Positions 45,960-58,170 of a DNA stretch of 64,000 bases are shown in pieces; the stretch's first letter is position 1; each line of letters begins with the position of its first letter. The notes beneath the pieces were generated by a model that was given only the letters and a program-made list of their open reading frames with translations, ran no database searches and was not told the DNA's origin. The stretch lies in NCBI GenBank assembly GCA_918807975.1, contig OU964930.1, positions 16,114,372 to 16,178,371 on the forward strand, given 5' to 3'. The translations under genes were made by a program, and so were the position numbers. Source of the stretch: Aplidium turbinatum (taxonomy: Eukaryota > Chordata > Ascidiacea > Aplousobranchia > Polyclinidae).

Positions 45960-47645
45960 ATATTTGTAGTGAATAGTGCCTCCTAGCTTTCTCATTTCTG
46001 CTCGGATTTTAACAATTTTGCTATCGTTGGAAAGCATGATGCCTCATCTACCCGAATGAATTAATTACCAGTCTAAAGTAGGCATTACATTTATGTAGCG
46101 CTAACTTAAACTTTACTATTTTGTACCAATTCTCAGCAATTCATTTTTTACAATATAAATATCTAAAGTAGGCATTACATTTATGTAGCGCTAACTTAAA
46201 CTTTACTATTTTGTACCAATTCTCAGCAATTCATTTTTTACAATAAAAATACCAAACCAACACAAATTAAAAGAGTATGTCTTGGTTTATTCATATGTTA
46301 ACTTTCACATTTATATCTAATCCACAAAACGAGCAATCGTTGTTCAAACGTAACCGCTCTTCAAGGCGATTCGATCGTGGTTCAGTATAAGCCGCCCACA
46401 GTTTGCTGTGATCGGTGAATACTGCCTCCACCAAATGTGTTGTAGCTTTCTCATTTCTGCGCGGATTTGAGAAATTTTATCATCGTTGGAAAGCACGATA
46501 CTGCATCTATCCGATTTAATTGGTTACAAGTTTAAAGTATGCATTATATTGACCTAGCGCTAACTTAAACTTTACTATTTTGTACCAATTCTCAGCAATT
46601 CAATTTTTACAATAAAAATACCAAACCATCACAAATTAAAAGAGTGTGTCTTGCTTTATTAACCTAGAAACTTTCACGTTTATATGTTATCTACAAAACG
46701 AGAAATCGTTGTTCAAACGTAACCGCTCGACGAAGCTTTTTTCCAATGCATTTTTCAAGGCGATTCGATCGTGGTTCAGTATGAGCCGCCCACAGTTTGC
46801 TGTGATCGATGAATATTGCCTCCACCAAATATGCTGTAGCTTTCTCATTTCTGCTCGGATTCTAACAATTTTACTATCGTTGGATGGCATTATGCTTCAT
46901 CTACCCGAATGGATTAATTGCCAATCTAAAGTAGGCATTATATTTACAGTATGTAGCGCTAACTTAAACTTTACTATTTGTACCAATTCTCCGCAATTCA
47001 TTTTTTACAATAAAAATACCAAACCAACACAAATTAAAAGAGTATGTCTTGGTTTATTTATATGTTAACTTTCACATTTATATCTAATCCACAAAACGAT
47101 CAATCGTTGTTCAAACGTAACCGCTCGACGAAGATTTTTTCCAATGCATTTTTCAAGGCGATTCGATCGTGGTTCAGTATGAGCCGCCCACAGTTTGCTG
47201 TGATCGATGAATACTGCCTCCACCAAATATGCTGTAGCTTTCTCATTTCTGCTCGGACTTTAACAATTTTACCATTGTTGGATGGCATGATGCCTCATCT
47301 ACCCGAATGGATTGGTTGCCAGTCTAAAGTATGCATTATATTTATGTAGCGCTAACTTAAACTTTACTATTTTGTACCAATTCTTAGCAATTCAATTTTT
47401 ACAATAAATATACCAAACCAACACAAATTAAAAGAGTATGTCTTGCTTTATTAACCTAACAACTTTCACGTTTATATATTATCTACAAAACGAGAAATCG
47501 TTGTTCAAACGTAGCCGCTCGATGAAGCTTTTTTGACAATTTTACTGACGTTGGAAAGCACGATACTGCATCTATCCGAATCAATTGGTTGCATGTCCAA
47601 GGTATACAGTACATTTATCTAACGCTAATTTAAACTTTACTATTA
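45960..47645 (-). repeat. Left arm: five ~395-bp units (minus-strand sense)
   Basis: Unit frames start near 47540 (shortened), 47288, 46890, 46495 (shortened) and 46037 (only the start kept). The complete ones read NNGKIVKVRAEMRKL or NDSKIVRIRAEMRKL, then QHIWWRQYSSITANCGR, LILNHDRIALKNALEK and FVERLRLNND. A 90-bp piece near 46074 and 46165 is duplicated in tandem. Confidence 0.75.
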
Positions 47646-48016
47646 AAACATCTATTACTCCAAAAGTGATATGACATTTGGACAACACCATGAACTCCAA
47701 ACAGACTTAAGCAATGATATCCATAAGCAGACAATAGGCAAAAAGTGTTTACTAATTCCCTTTAATTGAATCTTGCTTGAACATTTTTAATTATTCCAGA
47801 CATGTTGGATCAATGTGCTTGGCCTACGCAGTTTTTGAAGTCAAGATTCAGTTGGTCAAGCAAAAATAGTAGGCTACACATTTAGCCAAACGCAGCAGCA
47901 CCACTTTTCAAGATTGAACAATAGAAACCCTTTAATGATGCAGAAATCAGTAGTCTTAAAAGCATCAAATTTTACGTCTTGAAGCAGTTTAACATCGCCT
48001 ATCTTAATACGAGAAG

Positions 48017-48983
48017 AAGAAGAAGAAGTTCTTTTATTTTGCATCATCAGCACATGCGAAAAAACAAAACAATACAAAATTACAATGTGAGCTAGGTTGT
48101 TTGCTGATGACGATAGGAGTGACAGAAGGACCAAACTGGTCATCGAGTCTGCCACACCCGTGTGGTGTCATGGCTTATTTAAAATGGAACGGTGTCGAAG
48201 TTGAACGCAAATATTGATTGATTGATTGATTTGATTGATAGATATATATTATATACAACATAAAAAAACAATACACATACGAAATTTAACAGTGCAATAT
48301 ACAAAAAAAAAACAGAAGTACTAGAAATGATGCAAAAATACAAAATGGCATATACAATATACATACAACACAGCATACTGGTAAGACAAAAGCAAATATA
48401 CAGTAATTAGCGAGATACGGTGAGAATAAGTAGAAGCAGTTTGATGGTACTATAGGCTATCAGTTACTTATACTCAGACATTAAGTGCAGTTTTAATTTT
48501 TTAGAAAACATACTAATTGTTTGCAGTTTTCTTAGCTGTTCCGGTAATTTGTTCCAAGTGTTTGTTCCAAGAAATTTAATTGAGCGTTGACCAAGCTTTG
48601 TACGCATTCTTGGTTTGAAAAGCATATCTTTCTTAGCACCTCTGGTATTATAGTTATGAGTTTCCTTACTAGGACGAAAGTACTCAAAAAAAATTGCTGG
48701 TAGATGTCCTTTATTGCTTTTATAAACAAACTTGCATACTTCTATTAAAAACATGTCTTCGATTTGTAGCAAGTTGCTTTTATTGAAAAGAGATTTGGTG
48801 GGAATTCTGTCCTTAATCTTGGTGAAGTTTAAACAGCGAATGATGCGATTGTGTACTAGATTTAAAGGATACAGTTCCGTTTTAGACGCACGACCCCAAC
48901 AGATAATACCATACATTAGATGGGAGTGAACTAGAGCATAGTAAACTGCTCTTAATGTCTGGGAATTTACGTAATTTACGTAC
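48017..48983 (-). mobile_element. 5'-truncated LINE with 9-bp target duplication
   Basis: On the minus strand it reads YYALVHSHLMYGIICWGR, then IEDMFLIEVCKFVYKS, HNYNTRGA and LGTNTWNKLPEQLRKL and stops at 48464: the C-terminal part of a CR1/Jockey-like reverse transcriptase. A 3' part follows with an (ATCA)n patch (about 48211-48240), AATAAA and a (CTT)n tail. Flanked by TACGAGAAG at 48008-48016 and 48984-48992. Inserted in the left arm of the 45744 element. Confidence 0.82.
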
Positions 48984-49184
48984 TACGAGAAGTAGAATGG
49001 GGTGACTTTGGTCCAGTTATGAGACACCGCTTACTTTAATTTTACAATGGTTCTGGGAGAAAACTTTAATTTACCCATATTGAGGGCTATCAAGAGTCCT
49101 TACATGTTATCAAGTTTGAAGTCATTTGGTCCATGCGTAGAGTTTAAAAAAAAACAAACTATAAGTGGTTTTCACTCCAGTGTT

Positions 49185-49821
49185 CGACGCATTGCGAATT
49201 GTGACTGGATGCCTGCGCCCAACTCCAACAGAGTATTTACCAATCCTTGCAGGCATCCAACCTGCTGAGCTTCGCCGAAAGGGAGCCATTATACACCTGG
49301 CTCGCCGGGCGGGGGATCCTGACCACTTGCTTCATGCAAAACTCAACATCCCACCTCAGGAATCTCCCCGGCAACTAAAGTCAAGACACCCCTTTGTGCC
49401 AGCTGCTGTTGAATTACTACAACCATTCAGCGATCGTGCCATCAGCGCAGCACACTTCATGGAAGACACTTGGAATGCAGCATGGTGCGCCACCGACACC
49501 AAACTACATGGTTTTATGCCCCACCCGGTGGCGCGCCCCCCTGGTATGGACCTTCCTCGGCCGACTTGGGTCAAGCTCAACAGAATCCGAACCGGAGTCG
49601 GTCGCTTCCATTCCAACATGCACAAGTGGGGTCTGGCTCCCTCATCGGCCTGCGAATGCGGCGCGGAGGAACAAACTGCTGACCATGTCGTTCTCGAATG
49701 TCCCATCTACAAGGCACCAAATGGAACGCATGGTATAGCAACGCTGGACGAAGCTACACTCACCTGGCTCTCCACCACCTGCCCTGAAATTTGATCTAGT
49801 CTCAAACGAAAGAAGAAGAAG
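49185..49821 (+). mobile_element. 5'-truncated LINE (RLRTGVGR/CECG type) with 11-bp duplication
   Basis: One long frame reads ALRIVTGCLRPTPTEYLPIL, then LKSRHPFVPAAVELL, VKLNRIRTGVGRFHSNMHKW, CECGAEEQTADHVVLECPIY and ends at TTCPEI-stop, followed by AAAGAAGAAGAAG. It is the C-terminal tail of a LINE polyprotein common in marine invertebrates (I/Nimb-like, tentative). Target duplication ACTCCAGTGTT at 49174-49184 and 49822-49832. The frame is intact, so it is fairly young. Confidence 0.88.
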
Positions 49822-50698
49822 ACTCCAGTGTTTTAAAAAAAACTATAAGCAGTAATCTTTTTTCAAGACATGCTCATTGCCAACCCCAAAAAGGGGTGTC
49901 ACTGGCCTCTTTCAGAGTTTTTAAAATACTTTCAACAATCAGCACTCGTGATTACGTATCAAATATCAAGTTAATCGAACGAAAATGAACCACTAATATA
50001 TGGCCTGGCAGCTGGTTTCCGTTTGTATTTCCTATAGGTATGTCAATTTTTGAAATATTAATCTGCACTCCATCAAGCCAAAATTGAAGAAAATGGATCA
50101 CTAACACAGCTAATATTCTGCAATAAACGATAAAAAGTGGATTAACATCATACAAAAGTGGCCCAAGTCACACCATATTTTCTACATGTCAAGGGGTGAC
50201 TATATGGCCACCTAGGTGAAAGAAGCAAATGCCCAGCAGCCAAATTACATAATTAATACTGAACCTAGAGCTAAGACCTACTTTCTGTCAATGCTTGGCA
50301 TACCCAGTATGGTCAGACACTGGCGTGCCAGGTAAAAGTTTGCAAAGTTATTTTTTGGTGTTATTTGGCGGCCATATTGGATCCTCCAGAGTGAACAACT
50401 GAATTCACATTTTTCTTAAAAAATTCTGAAAACACACAAAAGAGGATATTTACAAACCTATGCAAATGACCAAAATATTGCAGAAATATTTTAAGTTGCT
50501 CAAGTTAACCAGTAACCTTTTTTTTGTTTGGTACAAAGTCACCCCTGATGGCCAATGTCAACCCATTTTACGGAATGATTTGTTCTTGATGAGAAACATC
50601 TGAAGTAGCATCTATCCATGATCGAAAAATGTTTGGAACTGCCTATTTCATCCAAAAATTTGTTAATTTTTTAAGTTGGTACACTATTGTTTTTGTGG

Positions 50699-52481
50699 CA
50701 AAAAGGGACCCCTTCAAACTTAAATAAACGAAAAACTACTCGTTTTTCCTTTACAGTGCTTTGCTAGGGAAGAAAGTTGCCCGACTTCCCTCCCCCTCTC
50801 GGAGCACCTGCTCGGTACCCATGAGATTCGCGGGCCCCTAATCAAGGCACTTCTAACAAAAACGCACTTTGTATAAATATATGACTTAGTTTCTTCAATT
50901 TCCCGGACCTCTCGGAAGGGTTGCGGGACCCTCAAATCATCTCGGGTCCGAGTCCAAAAAATATACCTCCTTGTCAATGTACTGATTATATGTCTCGGCT
51001 TTTGTTGTATTGCATCTGTGATGTGTCATTGTCTGTACAGTGGGCTATGTTGTCGCAACGCGTTCAAGACAAAAGTGTTACAGTATAAATGTCGTAATGG
51101 GACAAACTGATGTTTCTCATAGCTAGAGCAAGACGCTGGCCTTTTTGGTAACTTCTTCACTTCAAAGTACACGCAACACAATTCAAGTTTAAACTCTCTC
51201 TCCTCAGAATTGTTTAGAGAGTAGCCTATAGCATACCTATCCAAACAAACGAAACAATTTCTCTGTTATGGCTGTGAAAGCTTTGTCGTTTTTAAGTGTA
51301 AAATTCGCACAACATGGACTACTCTTTGTATTGTTGAGTAGCCCTAAAACGGGCTGTTTTGGTAGCCCTAAAAAAAGCTTTTGAATAGTCAGGAAACCAA
51401 ACCTTCTTACGATGTCGTTTGAAATTTCAAACGACGCACCAGAACGTCGTGAGGTAGGCTAGGCTACAGTTTGAGAATCACGGTAATACACAAATAAAGC
51501 ACATCGTACTTTTAAATTTCGTAATTTATCAATCATGCTGCAAACTCGGAAACTTTCACGCACCCTCTGAAATCGCTCTAAGACCCCTTGGGGTCCGCGG
51601 ATTCCCGGCTGAGAACCACTGGCATAGATGACCTACCTGCAATGTACAACGCAGTGGCGTAGCCAAGGGGGGAGGGGGGGGGGGTGAGAGTTACAACCCT
51701 CCCTTTGGCACGCGTGTGACGTCACGAGATTGAGAATAATGCTTTCAGTTTCTATGTCTCTAAAACAAAGCTTGCCTTATCTTAAACGAAACTGCATTAA
51801 AAGAGCGAGTTTTGCCAACATATCTAAGACTCCCAGAACCATTGCAAAATTAAAGTAAGCGGTGTCTCATAACTGGACCAAAGTCAACCCATTCTACTTC
51901 TCGTATTAAGATAGGCGATGTTAAACTGCTTCAAGACGTAAAATTTGATGCTGTTAAGACTACTGATTTTTGCATCATTAAAGGGTTTCTATTGTTTAAT
52001 ATTGAAAAGTGGTGCTGCTGCGTTTGGCTAAATGTGTAGCCTACTATTTTTGCTTGACCAACTGAATCTTGACTTCAAAAACTGCGTAGGCCAAGCACAT
52101 TGATCCAACATGTCTGGAATAATTAAAAATTTTTAAGCAAGACACAGTTAAAGGGAATTAGTGAACACTTTTTGCCTATTGTCTGCTTATGGATATCATT
52201 GCTTAAGTCTGTTTGGAGTTCATGGTGTTGTCCAAATGTCATATCACTTTTGGAGTAATTGATGTTATAATAGTAAAGTTTACATTAGCGTTAGATAAAT
52301 GTATTGTATACCTTGGACATGCAACCAATTGATTCGGATAGATGCAGTATCGTGCTTTCCAACGATGGTAAAACTGGTAAAATCCGAGCAGAAATGAGAA
52401 AGCTACAGCATATTTGGTGGAGGCAGTATTCATCGATCACAGCAAACTGTGGGCGGCTCATACTGAACCACGATCGAATCG
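50699..52481. repeat. Segment repeated at 62218-64000
   Basis: From AAAAAGGGACCCCTTC onward this stretch reads the same as 62218 to the window end, with a constant offset of 11519 bp. It spans the right half of the centre and the start of the right arm of the 45744 element. It holds a hAT-like end near 51581-51621 (GGCTGAGAACCACTG) and another at 51653 (CAGTGGCGTAGCCAAGG). Confidence 0.88.
51581..51621. mobile_element. Solo hAT-like terminus
   Basis: GACCCCTTGGGGTCCGCGGA followed by GGCTGAGAACCACTG is, in reverse, the CAGTGGTTCTCAGCC end of Charlie-like hAT elements. Its partner end was not found. Confidence 0.55.
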
Positions 52482-54155
52482 CCTTGAAAAATGCATTGGA
52501 AAAAAGCTTCGTCGAGCGGTTACGTTTGAACAACAATTTTTTGTTTTGTAGATAACATATAAACGTGAACGTTGTTAGGTTAATAAAGCAAGACATACTC
52601 TTTTAATTTGTGTTGGTTTGGTATTTTTATTTAAAAAATTGAATTGCTGAGAATTGGTACAAAATAGTAAAGTTTAAGTTAGCGCTACATACTGTAAATA
52701 TAATGCCTACTTTAGATTGGCAATTAATCCATTCGGGTAGATGAAGCATAATGCCATCCAACGATAGTAAAATTGTTAGAATCCGAGCAGAAATGAGAAA
52801 GCTACAGCATATTTGGTGGAGGCAGTATTCATCGATCACAGCAAACTGTGGGCGGCTCATACTGAACCACGATCGAATCGCCTTGAAAAATGCATTGGAA
52901 AAAAGCTTCGTCGAGCGGTTACGTTTGAACAACGATTGCTCGTTTTTTGGATTAGATATAAATGTGAAAGTTAACATATGAATAAACCAAGACACACTCT
53001 TTTAATTTGTGTTGGTTTGATATTTTTATTGCAAAAATTGAATTGCTGAGAATTGGTACAAAATAGTAAAGTTTAAGTTAACGCTAGATCAATATAATGC
53101 ATACTTTAAACTTGTAACCAAGTAATTCGGATAGATGCAGTATCGTGCTTTCCAACGATGGTAAAACTGGTAAAATCCGAGCAGAAATGAGAAAGCTACA
53201 GCATATTTGGTGGAGGCAGTATTCATCGATCACATCAAACTGTGGGCGGCTCATACTGAACCACGATCGAATCGCCTTGAAAAATGCATTGGAAAAAAGC
53301 TTCGTCGAGCGGTTACGTTTGAACAACGATTTCTCGTTTTGTAGATAACATATAAACGTGAAAGTTGTTAGGTTAATAAAGCAAGACATACTCTTTTAAT
53401 TTGTGTTGGTTTGGTATTTTTATTGTAAAAATTGAATTGCTGAGAATTGGTACAAAATAGTAAAGTTTAAGTTAGCGCTAGGTCAATATAATGCATACTT
53501 TAAACTTGCAACCAATTAAATCGGATAGATGCAGTATCGTGCTTTCCAACGATGATAAAATTTCTCAAATCCGCGCAGAAATGAGAAAGCTACAACACAT
53601 TTGGTGGAGGCAGTATTCATCGATCACAGCAAACTGTGGGCGGCTTATACTGAACCACGATCGAATCGCCTTGAAAAATGCATTGGAAAAAATCTTCGTC
53701 GAGCGGTTACGTTTGAACAACGATTGCTCGTTTTGTGGATTAGATATAAATGTGAAAGTTAACATATGAATAAACCAAGACATACTCTTTTAATTTGTGT
53801 TTGTTTGGTATTTTTATTGTAAAAAATGAATTGCTGAGAATTGGTACAAAATAGTAAAGTTTAAGTTAGCGCTACATAAATGTAATGCCTACTTTAGACT
53901 GGTAATTAATTCATTCGGGTAGATGAGGCATCATGCTTTCCAACGATAGCAAAATTGTTAAAATCCGAGCAGAAATGAGAAAGCTAGGAGGCACTATTCA
54001 CTACAAATATTTAAAAATCAATAGCCTTTCCGGTTTTACTTCTATTCCGTGTTTTTGTACCCTTCCTAAAAGTAGTTGCGTTTTTTTGCATGACGTCATA
54101 CATTTTCATGACGTCACTAACCAAGGCGGCCGATGCTTAACCAGCACCCAATAAT
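52262..54155 (+). repeat. Right arm: five ~395-bp units with mini-frames
   Basis: Unit frames start near 52355, 52751, 53145, 53541 and 53933, giving steps of 392-396 bp. The first four are open for 60-76 codons: a variable start (LSNDGKTGK, PSNDSKIVR, LSNDDKISQ), then a near-constant core from IRAEMRKL to RLRLNN. Endings alternate: FCR-stop in units 1 and 3, FGLDINVKVNI-stop or FCGLDINVKVNI-stop in units 2 and 4. AATAAA follows or overlaps each stop, then TTTGTGTTGGTTTG about 25 bp on. No known family was recognised; the reverse strand is also open for 72-122 codons. Confidence 0.75.
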
Positions 54156-54534
54156 GTTAATAACCTTGCTAATAAAACATAATAACGTTAACAACTTCAA
54201 TAATGTTACAACATTACATTACAACAACACATTCTACAAGAACAATTCCAAATCTTCATTTTCTACAGTGTTTCCACTCGAATCTTTGGCATTGGCATAA
54301 ACATTATCAGCTGAACATTGTCTAAAAAGTCGTAATAACACTTTTCAGTCTCAATTTTCGAAAGACATTTATTTAAATAGCTAGTTTGATAGTATGTGCC
54401 AACTGCTTCCAAAAAGAGCCAAATATTGAAAACAAAGGGCCGAGGGGCCAAACAATTTTTTTGGGGACCAACTACCTCTAAAAAGGGCCAAATTTCACAA
54501 ATGTGGCCCCAAAAGGGCCAATCTGGCAAACCTG

Positions 54535-55429
54535 CAACTTCATCAAACAACTAAACCAGAGTTTCCAGAGCCTACAACTTTTTCCAGCCAAAACATGTTT
54601 CAAACCAACCAAAAATTGCAAAAACAAGGCATAGTTTTTGCAAAGTAGCCCAAAAAGAATTCCAAGCATTTACGTATTTTAAGTAGACTTAAAATGACCA
54701 AACCACTAAGAAAACCAAGTTTCGTTTATTTATGATTTTTTATTGATGTCTGCGACTCGTTTTCATGGAATCAGTGCATCCACCGTGCAGGCCCGTAACT
54801 AGCTTGGATCATCAGGGGAGGCAATAAGTATTCTAGAGGGGGCCCAACTTTTACCTTCCGTATCTTGTACGAAAACGACGTTTGTACACAATGTAGGTAT
54901 ATTTACGCAAAAAAATTACAGTAATCGTATTACAGCGTTCACATTAGCATAGATTATCATATAGAAACAGCAGCGTGAACTGGCATTAATAGACTCAATT
55001 ACATGCTGCAACTTAAACAGTTATAATGACGACAGCATACAAATTGAGAAGCAAAATCATTTTTGAAACATCTGGCCATCATGTATTGATAAAATGGTTA
55101 AAAATTGGCATAGAAACCGCAGTGAAATTTATGATTTAGTAGTTGATTCTTTTGTGGACTTCGAGTTTGTTTTAGTTTATTTACATTTTCCTCTAATGCG
55201 CTTCATAAATCGCACATCCTATATACTGTAGCCTACTCAGAAAATAGGTGTTTAACTATGATCAAATAGGGCTGCAGCCGCTGCACCTGTCACTTATCGT
55301 TTTGTAATATTGTAGCCTACAATGTTTACATTGCACCTCATTTTATCTGGTGCAGAATCAACAATCATCTCTTCCAGATCAATCCTTTAATGCTTTAATG
55401 ATAATAGTGAGCATGTATCACAACATCAG
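54535..55429. other. Repeat-rich stretch, no gene
   Basis: No coding content recognised. CAGGCCCGTAACTAGC at 54788 looks like the start of a further hAT element whose transposase remnant may be at 55430-55717. Confidence 0.45.
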
Positions 55430-55717
55430 TCAAATATATCCTCGCCATAGATAGGTTAGGTCCAGATAGGATGGATGAGTTAACAAAAGGCGTGGATGGA
55501 CTTCACTGAATCTATTAACAAAAACGTCCAGGTCTATTTTCTCGGTCATTTCCTTTTTAAAACCCAACAGAACCAAGTTTGCCTGTCTCGTCTGAAACAT
55601 ATATAACTGCGTGTAGACTTGTCTCCGGGACTTAGTATAAGTCCCGAGCTTGTCTATCCGAGATAAGACCGGGAAACCACTCTCACAAACCGCACTACTG
55701 GACCCGAATAATGCCAC
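55430..55717 (-). pseudogene. hAT transposase C-terminal fragment
   Basis: Ninety-five codons with SSSAVCESGFPVLSRID, then RQANLVLLGFKKEMTEKIDL and FVNRFSEVHPR. This matches the hAT dimerisation region (CERSFSALxRIK...RLxxLxLLxI...IDxDxxIxxFA). The element start may be CAGGCCCGTAAC at 54788; the other end was not found. Confidence 0.6.
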
Positions 55718-55861
55718 AGTATAGCAGCAAGTTTATATAGCCTACATTCGGGAATGCCAGTCGTTGATTGTAGGCTACAGTCCTTTCAGTAGCTATTGCG
55801 GGGGAGGGTCGCTACTCCTCACACCCGTTGGTCGACGTTGCCTTACATGCGAGAGTGGGAG

Positions 55862-57512
55862 CTCCACGCCGTCAATTTGACGGCGTCAACTTTTTGTTGA
55901 CGCTGAGGCTAGCGCCGTCAATTTATTTTTCAGTTGACGGAAGTGATAGCGCCGTCAACTATTTTGCCGATTTTAAGCGTCAAGCGCTATGCGTCATTTT
56001 TTATTTTCATGGAAAAAAAATGAAAAATCTCGTTTCACAATTAGAGTTTCACCTATGGTTTCACAATGTATTCTGGCCAGCGCGACTCATCCGAATTACC
56101 GGCTTTTGCGTTGGTTGGAATGGCTCCCTGGAATACACGCGGAAGAAGTTCGCCAAATGGTGATCAGTCTAGGGCCATTTTTATTTTGATCTAAAAAAAA
56201 ATTTTTGACTTTATTTTTATCAAATTTTGACTTTATTTTGACCTAACGAAATTGCTTATTTGTAAAGGTCACATTTCTTCCTTGAATTGATACCAGTTAC
56301 TCAAACATAATATTTTGTCGATTTCAGACCCAAACGTAATATTTTGTCGAAAAGTCAAGGTTTTTATGGATTATAAAAAGTGCGTCGTGTTTTTCGGCGA
56401 TAGGAAAATCTCCACAAATCTGTCTAACTTTTGCTGAAGACGATTTAGCTTGGCTATTCCTAAAATCCAAACTGTTGATTTTCGAAAAGACTACGTTTGT
56501 GAAGATGGAGCTTTTTATAAAAAATATTTAAATACGTAACAATGAATAAACAATGGGCAATTTGCGATAAAAGGTACTGCTGATCCGTCAGCATTGTGAC
56601 ATATTTCCTGCTTTCATGGGTTAATATGGTTTAATTGTGTCGCAGTTCCTGATTTGCAATGCTTCCACGAGGATTTTGACAACAATTACTATCAAGAAAC
56701 ACAAAAAGTTTGTCAAAAGCCATAATTTGACAAATTTTGACTTTATTGAAAATTTTGACTTTATTGTCAATTTTGACTTTATTTTGACCTATAAACTTCT
56801 TAGAAACAGTCTCCTAGGTACTAAAAATAACTTTATTCTTGGATTCGTGGATAGACGAGGTCCTTAAAAAATTTTGACTTTATTGACTTTTACGGGCCCT
56901 AGTGATCACCCATGTATTGAGAACGAGAGATCAGAGACAGAAAGCGAAAAATCCATGATCGGCTTCGCGGAACGTTGAAGATACTTTATTTCAAGAGCTT
57001 TATGCCTCTGAAAAGAGCGATGTTGGTGCAGTGAACCTGGTTAAAAGATTTATACATGCTAAACTATCACAACACGTTAGGAACAGTGATACCTTTCCGA
57101 GTAAACGTTTTCAATTTATTTTTGAAATACAACACACCAATACCAACCAGCGCTGCTGTGGAACGCATGTTTTCACTTGGAAAGGACAATAGCCTAGGCT
57201 ATGCGTCCCAAACGCAGCAAATTGTCAGACAAACGTTTTGAAATGCTTGCTTTTTCTGTAAGGAAATAACTAATAGGCTAAGCAGCTAATTACAATACAG
57301 TCTCAAAACATAATATCTGCTCTTTATTTTTAGCTATTGTTAGCCTAAACTTGGTTGAAATATTTCCGTTTTATGAGACGCTGGCAAAAAATAGCGCTAG
57401 AAATTAGCGCTGACGCCGTCAATTTCTTTAAGAGCTTACGCAGTACTTTACGCCGTAAAGTTTTTAGGCAATTCGCGCTGACGCTGACGCCGTCAATTTA
57501 TTTCAATGACGC
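55862..57512 (+). mobile_element. hAT remnant with GCCGTCAA subterminal words
   Basis: CGCCGTCAA or its mirror TTGACGGCG occurs near 55867, 55876, 55912, 55933 (as GTTGACGG), 55950, 57414 and 57488, clustered at both ends. Between them lies a short transposase piece (57056-57240). Exact ends were not fixed. The middle (56190-56890) has repeated TTTTGACTTTATT words. Confidence 0.5.
57056..57240 (+). pseudogene. hAT transposase dimerisation-region fragment
   Basis: Reads LFLKYNTPIPTSAAVERMFS then LGKDN, matching the hAT pattern FLKYNTxxPTSAxVERxFSxGG. The frame is lost soon after; RQTF-stop is followed by 'EMLAF'-like coding in another frame near 57240. Confidence 0.6.
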
Positions 57513-58170
57513 GTACAACACTGGCAATGGTGCTCTTTTAAGGTCATGTAAGCTACTGCACATTTTGCAATACAACATAACAATTTCAGCTATTATATTG
57601 CTTTGAGGACAAACTTTACTGGTATTGAGCTTAGTCTTGACTAGCCTAGCCGTTGCATATAAGGTTCAAGTGATTTTGAGAGAGAGACGAGATGAGATGC
57701 CCTAGCACTTTCTATAACCTGTTGAATACCCTAACTCTACAGCTAAAACTTTTACATTCATGGCTCATCGCTACTCTGCGAAATAAAAACTAACTTTAAA
57801 AAGTCTGTAAAGTTATTTGGTTAGGTGGGGCTGTATTCCATGATTGCAGCCCCAACAGATTCAAAAATGCTGCAAAATACCAAAAGAGGTGGAGCTTCAA
57901 GGATAATTTTTAGACAATCAGAGCGCTTGAAATCCAGAATCTCGGGTTGTTAAAGTGGCTACCCTCGCGTTGCAAAGCAGTTTGCCCAAAATCGGTGTTG
58001 CCAAACGAAACTTTTAATATTTTAATTTTCAATCTGCAATTTTTAAGTGAAAAAAGTAACCGGGTCGAACAAACATAGAGGAAAACATATTTTCCCTCTT
58101 CTCTTTCTTTCAGGTGGGCTGGCCGGGCTGGCACGAGCCGCCACTGCTGTGGTCGACGTTGCCTTAAGTG
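57513..58170. other. No gene seen
   Basis: Short scattered frames only. GTGGTCGACGTTGCCTTA near 58149 repeats a block at 55826, suggesting both are pieces of one repeat. Confidence 0.45.

Larger units (their letters stand above)
45744..54534. mobile_element. 8.8-kb element with hAT-like ends and inverted tandem-array arms
   Basis: Starts CAGGGTTGTCAGA and ends TCTGGCAAACCTG, with an exact 8-bp duplication CAACTTCA (45736-45743 and 54535-54542). Near both ends the word AAAAGGGCCAAA (variants AAAAGAGCCAAA, AAAAGTGCCAAA) is repeated, as transposase-binding words often are. Inside are two inverted arms (45744 to about 49051, and about 51830 to 54534) made of ~395-bp units. The centre is about 2.8 kb. 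Two LINE fragments (48017-48983, 49185-49821) were added later. The right end has an extra ~255 bp (54156-54410). No transposase was recognised, so it is probably moved by another element's enzyme. Confidence 0.78.

Noticed and set aside
49952-50155. Minus-strand frame in the centre of the 8.8-kb element (LQFWLDGVQINISKID)
   Set aside because: No family recognised, no second copy and no flanking exon signals; too little to call a gene.
50720-51244. Short minus-strand frames repeated at 62239-62763
   Set aside because: They are the same only because the whole segment is duplicated. No start context, splice sites or family support.
52291-53783. Reverse-strand frames (72-122 codons) of the array as the coding strand
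   Set aside because: Longer, but their starts and ends drift between units and no polyadenylation word follows; kept only as a caveat.
52262-54155. CRISPR-like array
   Set aside because: Units are ~395 bp, nearly identical throughout, and the host is an animal.
45744-54534. Large virus-like (Polinton) element
   Set aside because: The 8-bp duplication, CAGGG ends and lack of any polymerase, integrase or capsid gene point to a hAT-like DNA element.
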